A stretch of 64,000 nt of DNA from an uncultured Alphaproteobacteria bacterium. Lineage in GTDB: Bacteria > Pseudomonadota > Alphaproteobacteria > CAAGCB01 > CAG-977. Both the position numbers and the translations under genes were made by a program. The notes under the pieces are model-generated. The model ran no database searches and was not told the DNA's origin. It was given only the letters and a program-made list of their open reading frames with translations. Below, one piece after another: positions 24,968 through 32,078 of this stretch. The number at the start of each line of letters is the position of its first letter. The first letter of the stretch is position 1. Where the stretch lies: positions 1-64,000 of the forward strand of contig CAKQWA010000006.1 in NCBI GenBank assembly GCA_934277945.1, read 5' to 3'.

Positions 24968-25951
24968 CTATTCCGCCTGAACGATTTTTCTGATTTCTTC
25001 CAAAGTATAGCGTTCGTCTTTCAATTTACGCAAGCGTTGAATCTGCCCCAGCGCTTCGGACGAATACAAAACGTAGCCGGCGGAGGTCTTGCCCGCCGTT
25101 TCCAAAAGCCCCGCCTGCGTCCAGAATCGAATGGCGGACACGCGTTCGCCCGATTCTTTCGCCAAGCCGCCGATGCGCATGAAATACGGGTCGGCGTCGG
25201 CGGAATCGGAATCGTCGGTCATGGCGGCGCGCTTGCGCAGTTCAAAGCCGCGTTTGACGGCGCGGGCGATCAATTTGTCGTAATCTTCGCGGTTGTTGTT
25301 GAACAAAGCGTCGTACAGCGCGGCGTGATATTCCTTTTTTTCGCGGCGTAGAAACAGCGCGGGCGCATAGCCGTGCATCAGCAAAATCAGGTTCATCAGC
25401 GTGCGCGCGACGGCGGCGTTCGATTTGGCGAACGGCTGAATTTCCATCAGGCGCAAATGCGCTTCCGCCGCCATGGCGACGGGGTGAAGCGAATGCACCG
25501 TGTACAGCCACATACCGAAATCGGTCATCATACGCTGCACGCGCGCGGGGGTCGGCAATTCGCGCTCCGTATCGGCGAATTTCAGCCCCGCGCCGCGATA
25601 ATATCCGGCGTTTTCATCGTCCAAATCGCGCGTTAAAACGCGGTGGATTTCCTTGACGTCCTTTTCGTCCAAAGAGTTCGCCGTGCGTTTCGCGGCGTAG
25701 GCGACGGCGAATTTGTAAGCGTGCGCGGCGTTCAGCGCGGCGATGTGTTCCGTCAGCGTGTGCGATGGCACGACTTCGTTTTTCAGCAAAATTTCGGCGA
25801 TTTGCTTGCGCGTGAAAGTGCCGCCGTCAAAAAAATTCCCCGTGCAGACCAATTCGCACACCGTCCGGTCGTGAAGCCGCTTTTGCGCTTCGTCCGACAA
25901 GGCGGGCAAAGCGTCCGTCAGGCTTTTCTTTTCGCTTAAATCCTCGTACAT
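24968..25951 (-). CDS. Degenerate Fic-domain protein fused to MerR-type DNA-binding domain
   Basis: A 327-residue fusion. Residues about 70-235 have the Fic helical fold, including the helix HPVAMAAEAHLRLMEI that precedes the active site. The catalytic loop, normally HPFxxGNGRxxR, is here QPFAKSNAAVAR at 172-183: the catalytic histidine is glutamine and the anion-binding GNG is lost, so AMP transfer is very unlikely. Residues about 255-327 form a MerR-type winged helix (IGGLAKESGERVSAIRFWTQAGLL, then YVLYSSEALGQIQRL). It probably acts as a transcription regulator using the Fic fold as a sensor or dimer scaffold. AAGGA precedes the ATG; gltA ends 12 bases upstream. Confidence 0.78.
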   Translation of the reverse strand: MYEDLSEKKSLTDALPALSDEAQKRLHDRTVCELVCTGNFFDGGTFTRKQIAEILLKNEVVPSHTLTEHIAALNAAHAYKFAVAYAAKRTANSLDEKDVKEIHRVLTRDLDDENAGYYRGAGLKFADTERELPTPARVQRMMTDFGMWLYTVHSLHPVAMAAEAHLRLMEIQPFAKSNAAVARTLMNLILLMHGYAPALFLRREKKEYHAALYDALFNNNREDYDKLIARAVKRGFELRKRAAMTDDSDSADADPYFMRIGGLAKESGERVSAIRFWTQAGLLETAGKTSAGYVLYSSEALGQIQRLRKLKDERYTLEEIRKIVQAE

Positions 25952-25963
25952 ACGGTGTTTTCC

Positions 25964-27256
25964 TTATCTTGCGTCCTGACGCAGTTCTCTGGGCACGAAC
26001 GGCACGTCGACGTCGCCCGTATAAATCTGTCTGGGACGCACGAGTTTCTGATTGTCCCGCGCGCCTTCCGACCAATGCGCGATCCAGCCGGGGATGCGTC
26101 CGATGGCGAACATGACCGTAAACATATTTAAAGGAATGTGAAGCGCGCGCAGAATCATGCCCGAATAAAAATCGACGTTCGGGTACAAATGGCGTTCTTT
26201 GAAATAATCGTCGTTCAGCGCGATTTGCTCCAATTCCCGCGCGATGTCCAGCAAAGGATCGGACTCGCGTTCGACGTCCAGCAGGTCGAAAACGGCTTTT
26301 TTCAAGATTTTCGCGCGCGGGTCGAACGTTTTGTACACGCGGTGTCCGAAGCCCATCAGCCGCACTTCCTTGCGTTTGACGCGTTCGATGAACTGCGGCA
26401 CGGTTTCTTCGCCGTTGTGCAGATGTTGGAGCATTTCAAACACGGCGACGTTCGCCCCGCCGTGCAGTTTGCCCCACAGCGCGCAGATGCCCGCCGCGAC
26501 GGACGAAAACAGGTTTGTCTGCGCCGACCCGACGATGCGCACCGTCGACGTGGAACAGTTCTGTTCGTGATCCGCGTGCAAAAGCAAAAACAGGTTCAGC
26601 GCGCGCACGGCTTCCTCGCTCGGCTGATACGGCTTGTAGGGAAGCGAAAACATCATGTGCAGGAAATTGTCGCAGTAACTGCGCGCCGGATCGGGATACA
26701 CGAACGGCAGTCCCATCGCCTTGCGGTAGGAAAAAGCCGCGATTGTGCGCACTTTGCTGATAATGGCGGCGACGGAGTTGCGGAAAGCCCGTTCGTCGTA
26801 ACTGTTCATGATTTCGGGGCTGTAACACACCATGGAGTTGACGACCGCGCTTAAAATGGACATCGGCTGTCCGTTCGGGGGGAAAGCGTCGAAATGGTGA
26901 AGCAAGCCCTCGTGCAGAAGTTCGTGGCTTGTCAGCAGTTCAAAATTCGCCTTCATTTCGGCTTTTGTCGGCAGATGCCCGTAAATCAGCAAATACGCCG
27001 TTTCGACAAACGTCATGTTTTCCGCGATTTTTTCAATGGGAATCCCGCGGTACAGCAAAATGCCGCGTTCGCCGTCGACGTATGTGATTTTGCTTTTGCA
27101 CGAACAGGTGTTGCCGAATCCGGAATCGTAAACGGTGTATCCCGTCGTCGCGCGCAAAGACGAAATGTCGATGCTTTTTTCGCCCGTCGTCGCTTCCAAA
27201 ACGGGCAATTCGACGATGTTGCCGCCGCCCAAATCCAATTTCACGCTTTGAGTCAT
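25964..27256 (-). CDS. gltA: Citrate synthase (type II)
   Basis: A 430-residue hexameric-type citrate synthase, condensing oxaloacetate and acetyl-CoA. The catalytic residues lie in HADHEQNCSTSTVR, GFGHRVYKTFDPRAK and NVDFYSG. The N-terminal strand domain (KLDLGGGNIVELPVLEATTG) and FGNTCSCKS are typical of Gram-negative type II enzymes. I chose the ATG at 27256 because it overlaps the stop of the icd-like gene (ATGA) and gives the usual length. Together with acnB and icd it supplies the oxidative first part of the TCA cycle from one transcript. Confidence 0.95.
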   Translation of the reverse strand: MTQSVKLDLGGGNIVELPVLEATTGEKSIDISSLRATTGYTVYDSGFGNTCSCKSKITYVDGERGILLYRGIPIEKIAENMTFVETAYLLIYGHLPTKAEMKANFELLTSHELLHEGLLHHFDAFPPNGQPMSILSAVVNSMVCYSPEIMNSYDERAFRNSVAAIISKVRTIAAFSYRKAMGLPFVYPDPARSYCDNFLHMMFSLPYKPYQPSEEAVRALNLFLLLHADHEQNCSTSTVRIVGSAQTNLFSSVAAGICALWGKLHGGANVAVFEMLQHLHNGEETVPQFIERVKRKEVRLMGFGHRVYKTFDPRAKILKKAVFDLLDVERESDPLLDIARELEQIALNDDYFKERHLYPNVDFYSGMILRALHIPLNMFTVMFAIGRIPGWIAHWSEGARDNQKLVRPRQIYTGDVDVPFVPRELRQDAR

Positions 27257-29034
27257 AAAATTTCCTTTACAATCCGTCCGTAAATTTCTTCCTGCTCTTT
27301 CGCCTGCGCCTCGTCGCCCAGCAGACGCGCCAGTTCGACGCGCACTTTTTTGATAAATCCGACCATGTCGACGGCTTTTTTGTTTTCCGCTTTCAATTCG
27401 GGCGACAAATCCGGCGTGGCGACGCCCGAAGCGATCACGTTCAAATACGCTTGATGCAAAGCCGCCGCATAGCACGCCAAATCAGTGTTTTCGGGCTCGT
27501 TTTTCGCCGCCTGCGCAAAGCCGATCGCCATGCCCTCGATGACGGGAAGCGGATTGTAGCGCCAGAATCCCTCGCGCTTGAAACTTTCCGTCAAAGCGGG
27601 CGCCGTGCCCGCGCCGCCCATTTCCGCCCACACGCGCCCGTCGGCAAGCAAAATGACCGAATTGATCAAAGCGACCCCCGCGCCCAAATCCATTGCGTCG
27701 GACACGATGTCGCCCCACAGGTTGTCGTAGGCGTACACCGTTTTTGCCGGCAGAGGCTTTGTAAACATCAAAACGGCGGCTTCGTCGGGCTTGACAATCA
27801 CAAAATCGTCGTTTTCAACCTTTTTGCGCTTCAACGCTTCGGCGCGCACCGCGTCGACAACGGGCTTGTCGTACAAATCGCCCTCGTCGAAAGCGAACAC
27901 CGCGCGGTCGTATCCCTTGTTTTGAACGGAATCGAACACCTGCCGGACGTACGTCGCGGCGTCGCGCGCGTCGTAGTGCATTTCTTCAAACATATCGCCC
28001 TTGGCAACGGGGAATTTAAAGTGCCTGTCGCCGATGAAAACGCTGAATTCGCAGTCTTCGCGCGCGACTTTGTTCAATCCGCCGTACTCGCTTTTGCCGG
28101 CGGAAAAGCGGCAGACGGAAAAATCGCTTTCGGGACGCTTGACGCCGTATGTGTACGCGGCTTCAATCACGGCTTTGATTTTCGGTCCGTAGGAAGCGTC
28201 CGGCGCAAGAACGGTCAAATCGTCGGCGACGGGGTTCGCCAGCAGACGCGCGAACGCGGCGTCCACGATGTCGCCCTGATTGCCCTCTTTGCGCTCCAAC
28301 CCGTTTCGTTCGCGCACGTCGTTGTAGATTTTCTTTTTCTCGCCGTCCAGTTCGGGACGCACGGTGTATTTCGACATAAAGCGGATTTCCCGCCCCGCGT
28401 CAATCGCCTTTTGCGCCAAAGCCTCGACGTCCGCGCGGCGCGTCGTTTTCGCGTACACGGCTGAACCGGCGGACAAACGTTCGGGCGCGCGCACGACTCT
28501 GCCGCCGCACTCGACCCACACGTCCGCGTCGGCGGTTAAAATGTGGAAAAATCCGTCTTTTTCGCGTCCGCCGTCCGCGCACAATACGTCGACCTTGCCC
28601 GCTTTATCGCACGCCGGCAAAGGCAGATTCAAATACGCGGACAAACCGGGGTTCGCGTAACGCTCCAAATTGCCTTTGACCAGCCAATGCCCGCGCAGAT
28701 AGCCGTTCGGCGACCCCGTGACCAGTTTGCTCAATTCCTCCGGCGCGCGCGCGTCGCCCAGAACGCGCAACTGCTCCGCCGTCTGCTCGCGCGTCGGCGT
28801 AATCCCCGGACCTTTGACCAGCACCGCGTCCTTGTCCGCGCCCGCCATCGCGATTGTTTCCTCGATAACGCCGCCGTTCGTCTGGATGCGCCCTTTCAGA
28901 CTCCAATCGTGTTCGCGGATGCGCCCCTGTCCGATGAATTTTTCAAACGGGGCAATCAGTTCCCTTTTGACTTCCTCGTACGCCGCGCCCGCCGATTCTT
29001 CGGGCAGAGCCACGTCAATATGCGATTTAACCAT
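27253..29034 (-). CDS. icd: Probable divergent isocitrate dehydrogenase
   Basis: A 593-residue protein of the isocitrate/isopropylmalate dehydrogenase superfamily. The C-terminal half holds the recognisable YDNLWGDIVSDAMDLGAGVAL and the following AEMGGAGTAPAL, equivalent to the NMFGDILSD and HGTAPD motifs of the family; KGPGITPT and the SKYTVRPELDG region match the N-terminal substrate side. It is longer than usual (about 400-480), and the cofactor is not evident. Placement between acnB and gltA is the main reason to call it isocitrate dehydrogenase rather than another beta-decarboxylating dehydrogenase. It overlaps acnB by eight bases and gltA by four. Confidence 0.68.
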   Translation of the reverse strand: MVKSHIDVALPEESAGAAYEEVKRELIAPFEKFIGQGRIREHDWSLKGRIQTNGGVIEETIAMAGADKDAVLVKGPGITPTREQTAEQLRVLGDARAPEELSKLVTGSPNGYLRGHWLVKGNLERYANPGLSAYLNLPLPACDKAGKVDVLCADGGREKDGFFHILTADADVWVECGGRVVRAPERLSAGSAVYAKTTRRADVEALAQKAIDAGREIRFMSKYTVRPELDGEKKKIYNDVRERNGLERKEGNQGDIVDAAFARLLANPVADDLTVLAPDASYGPKIKAVIEAAYTYGVKRPESDFSVCRFSAGKSEYGGLNKVAREDCEFSVFIGDRHFKFPVAKGDMFEEMHYDARDAATYVRQVFDSVQNKGYDRAVFAFDEGDLYDKPVVDAVRAEALKRKKVENDDFVIVKPDEAAVLMFTKPLPAKTVYAYDNLWGDIVSDAMDLGAGVALINSVILLADGRVWAEMGGAGTAPALTESFKREGFWRYNPLPVIEGMAIGFAQAAKNEPENTDLACYAAALHQAYLNVIASGVATPDLSPELKAENKKAVDMVGFIKKVRVELARLLGDEAQAKEQEEIYGRIVKEIL

Positions 29035-31543
29035 TTTTCAGCGCTTTCATATATTCTTCAACACTCGGGAAACGCCCCGAAAGCGCGCAAACCGCTTCCA
29101 GTTCCGCGCTTGCCAGATACACGCTCGCCTCGTCGCCCATGCGCCCCTTGAAGTTGCGCGTCGAGGTCGTGACAACGTTTTTCACGCCCAGCACGCGCTC
29201 CTGATTGCCCATGCACAAGGAACAGCCGGACACTTCCAGCCGCACGCCCTTTTCTTTCAGGGAAGCGGAAATTCCCTGCGCGTTCAGCCGCTTTTCGATG
29301 ATGTGCGTCGGCGGCGCGCCCCACGCTTCGACGGCGACTTTGTCCGTCTGACGCAAAATGCGTTCAAAGGCTTCAAAATCCTTGTATCCGCTCATGCACG
29401 AACCGATGAACGTGAAATCGACGGGCGCGCCGGTCAATTCGGACAAAGGCTTCACGTTGTCGGGCGTGTGCGGACAGGCGACGTACGGTTCTTTGATTTC
29501 CGCCAAATCGACTTTCAGCACATACGCGTATTGCGCCTGCGGGTCGGATTGCAGCAAAACCGGATTTTCAACGAACGCGCGCATTTTTTCCAAGCGTTTC
29601 AGCAGCGTTTCCTGCACGTCGTAACCGCGCGCGATCATGTCTTCAATCAGCGGAATCGACACTTTTTTCAAATGCTCCGCAACCGTTTGCGCGTCCAGTT
29701 CAAAGCACGCGGCGGCGGCGCTTCTTTCCGCCGACGAATTCGTCAGTTTGAACACGTCGATCATGTCGAACGGCGCACCGGTGCGGCGGTATTCGATTAT
29801 CGCGCCCTCGAAAACGTTTTTGCCGAACGCGCGCAACGCCTTGTACGGAATGTAGTTCACCAAATCGCGCACGGTGACGCCGTCGTTGAAATCGCCGGAA
29901 ATTTCGACCAAGACGCTCGGCGGCACGACAAATTCCGTCACGCCCGTCGCCGCCGCTTCCGCCACGCCGCCCGACCCTTGCGCGAAACTCAACGCCGTCG
30001 GCACGCGGGTGTGCGAATCCCCCCCGACGACCAGCGTGTCGGGCATGACCAGTTCGTTCAGCCACGAATGAATGATGCCGTCGCCCATGTTCAGCGCGAC
30101 GCCGCCCGCTTCCTTGACAAAGCCGACCAGCCGCTCGTTCGCTTCCACGACGGCGGGGGTGCGGAATCTCATGGCGGCGTTGTGGCATTGCGATTGCAGA
30201 AACAGCGGCGCGGACACTTTCGACACGCACAGCGTTTCCTGCAATTCCTGCACGGTCATCGGACCCGTCGTGTCCTGCGACGCCACCGTGTCGACCGCCG
30301 GACACACCGTCATGCCCGCGCCCGCATAAACGATTTTCGCCGCCTTCGCAATGATTTTCTGCGCGCGCGTCATCGGCTTGACAACCGCGTCCGTTTGAGC
30401 CGTTTCATAAGGCAAATCGCCCGAAACGCCCAGATAGGCGCGGGCTTTGGCGGTCAAAATGCGTCCCATGCGCAAACGCGTGCCGCCGCCCGCCCGAATT
30501 TCCTCTTTTTGCGCCCGCGTCAGCGCGAACGGGCATATTTTTTCGCCGTTTTCGTTTTCGACGACGCCGTCGTTCAGGCGCACGACGATTTTATCGCCCG
30601 TGTTGAACAGGGACGTGTCGACGCGCGCGATGACGCTGCCCATGTCGAACGCCGTTTTTTCAAAAATCGGACCCAGCACGGAGCCGGCGAAGATGATCGC
30701 CTGCGTTTTTTTGGCGGGCATGAATCGCGTGTCGTCGTTTTCCACGCCGAAAATGTATTCCATGTTGTTCATGCCGGATTTGCGCGACGAACTCGTGCCG
30801 ATTTTGTCCGCCGCCAGCACGACGCGCGTGTACGGATTGTCGCGCTTCAAATCGTCGATTTGCGCCAGCATTTCGGGCGTCATGCAGTAATGTTTGGAAT
30901 GTACGGGAACGTCCGTGCGCGTGTGTCCGCCTTTGGAATGGGACAAAAAGTCCGTTGACGCTTCGATGTCGTCGGGAATTTTGAAAACGACGGCGGAAAT
31001 CGCTTCGGGCAAAGGCGCGCGTTTGGCGTACCAGTCGGCGTTCGCCCAAGAGCGCATCAGTTTGCGCGCGTATTCGTTGCCGCTTTCGCATTTTTGCACC
31101 GCGTCGTCGAAATACTTGTGAATCAGCACCATCATCGACAGTTCGCGGCAGGCGGCTTGCGCGACGGCGGGATTGTCCAGCAGGGAAATCAGCGCGCCGA
31201 CCGCCTCCCCGCCTTTCATATAGCCCAAATGCGACACCGCTTCTTCGGGGGTCAAGCCCTTGACGATGCGCTTGCCGGACGCGACGCTTTCCAGAAAATT
31301 CGCCTTGACGAAAGCCGCTTCGCCCGTGCCGACGGCAACCTGCGTCAGCAAAAGGGGAATCAAATCCGCCCTGCCCTCGCCGATCAGTTCGACAACGGCG
31401 GCGGTCTGCGCGGCGTTCATCGGCAAAGGCGGCAAGCCGTCGTCTTTGCGCGACACGGTCGGGTCTTGCGGATGCTTCGGGTCGAATTCGGGCGCCGTTT
31501 CGTATGCGGCTTCATACGCTTTTAAAACTTCTTCGGCTTTCAT
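29027..31543 (-). CDS. acnB: Bifunctional aconitase B
   Basis: An 838-residue AcnB, close to the E. coli length of 865. The HEAT-like N-terminal domain is followed by the swivel domain and the [4Fe-4S] domains. Cluster cysteines appear in FIGSCMSGYKDFEAF and in GCSLCMGNQERV. It isomerises citrate and isocitrate and, in the family, also dehydrates 2-methylisocitrate; apo-AcnB binds mRNA in E. coli. A strong AAGGAAAGG precedes the ATG. It is the first enzyme gene of the TCA operon, 18 bases after a lipoprotein gene on the same strand. Confidence 0.95.
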   Translation of the reverse strand: MKAEEVLKAYEAAYETAPEFDPKHPQDPTVSRKDDGLPPLPMNAAQTAAVVELIGEGRADLIPLLLTQVAVGTGEAAFVKANFLESVASGKRIVKGLTPEEAVSHLGYMKGGEAVGALISLLDNPAVAQAACRELSMMVLIHKYFDDAVQKCESGNEYARKLMRSWANADWYAKRAPLPEAISAVVFKIPDDIEASTDFLSHSKGGHTRTDVPVHSKHYCMTPEMLAQIDDLKRDNPYTRVVLAADKIGTSSSRKSGMNNMEYIFGVENDDTRFMPAKKTQAIIFAGSVLGPIFEKTAFDMGSVIARVDTSLFNTGDKIVVRLNDGVVENENGEKICPFALTRAQKEEIRAGGGTRLRMGRILTAKARAYLGVSGDLPYETAQTDAVVKPMTRAQKIIAKAAKIVYAGAGMTVCPAVDTVASQDTTGPMTVQELQETLCVSKVSAPLFLQSQCHNAAMRFRTPAVVEANERLVGFVKEAGGVALNMGDGIIHSWLNELVMPDTLVVGGDSHTRVPTALSFAQGSGGVAEAAATGVTEFVVPPSVLVEISGDFNDGVTVRDLVNYIPYKALRAFGKNVFEGAIIEYRRTGAPFDMIDVFKLTNSSAERSAAAACFELDAQTVAEHLKKVSIPLIEDMIARGYDVQETLLKRLEKMRAFVENPVLLQSDPQAQYAYVLKVDLAEIKEPYVACPHTPDNVKPLSELTGAPVDFTFIGSCMSGYKDFEAFERILRQTDKVAVEAWGAPPTHIIEKRLNAQGISASLKEKGVRLEVSGCSLCMGNQERVLGVKNVVTTSTRNFKGRMGDEASVYLASAELEAVCALSGRFPSVEEYMKALKNG

Positions 31544-31561
31544 CGCTTTGCCTTTCCTTTT

Positions 31562-32029
31562 TTAAGGGACAATCAACCCGTACAGCGCGGGTTCTTCCAT
31601 ATCGGTCAGTTTCAAGTCGCCGTTTTCGCCGACTTTGAACGTCAGGACGGTTTCGCCGGAAACGGATTTTCTGCCGTAGCGGTATGTTTCGATTTCGCGG
31701 CTGAATTCGACTTTCGCAATCAGACCGACAACCGTGTCGTCCTGCGGATTGGCGTGGCGCAGTCCGATTTGCGCGACGCGCGTTTGACAGCGCACATACA
31801 CGAACGCGTTGATGTCGTTTTCGACCGCCGTGGCGAACTGCTCCCTGTCGAAATCCGTTTTGGGAGCGACGTAATACATGAAATCTTCAAAATTGCGCCG
31901 CTGATAAGCCGCGTCCATGCGCGCCAGCGTCGTTTGCGCCGCCGCTTTGTAATCGGGCGAGGAAACCGTCAGGCATCCCGTTGTCAAAAACAAGCCGAAC
32001 AGCACCGGCAGCCAAAACGCCTTTTTCAT
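31562..32029 (-). CDS. Small predicted lipoprotein
   Basis: A 155-residue protein with a lysine-start signal peptide and lipobox TTGC (cysteine near residue 19). The mature domain looks like a small alpha-beta fold with a helix containing AAYQRRNFEDFMYYVAPK, but no family is recognised. I chose the ATG at 32029 because GGGAGG lies directly upstream. It lies 18 bases before acnB and directly after the P-type ATPase terminator, so it may be the first gene of the acnB operon. Confidence 0.68.
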   Translation of the reverse strand: MKKAFWLPVLFGLFLTTGCLTVSSPDYKAAAQTTLARMDAAYQRRNFEDFMYYVAPKTDFDREQFATAVENDINAFVYVRCQTRVAQIGLRHANPQDDTVVGLIAKVEFSREIETYRYGRKSVSGETVLTFKVGENGDLKLTDMEEPALYGLIVP

Positions 32030-32042
32030 CGCCCCTCCCATT

Positions 32043-32078
32043 AAAAAACGGCGGGAAAGTCCTTACAGGAAGGACTTT
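32043..32078 (-). terminator. Intrinsic terminator of the P-type ATPase gene
   Basis: On the minus strand a perfect AAAGTCCTT/AAGGACTTT stem with a five-base loop is followed by CCCGCCG and six T. The hairpin contains the stop codon of the ATPase gene. Confidence 0.72.

Noticed and set aside
24968..25951. Fic protein as a toxin of a toxin-antitoxin pair
   Set aside because: The catalytic motif is destroyed, no antitoxin-like small gene adjoins it, and it is embedded in a TCA operon.
28718..30958. A 746-codon plus-strand frame opposite icd and acnB
   Set aside because: Same antisense effect; the strand opposite carries conserved enzymes.
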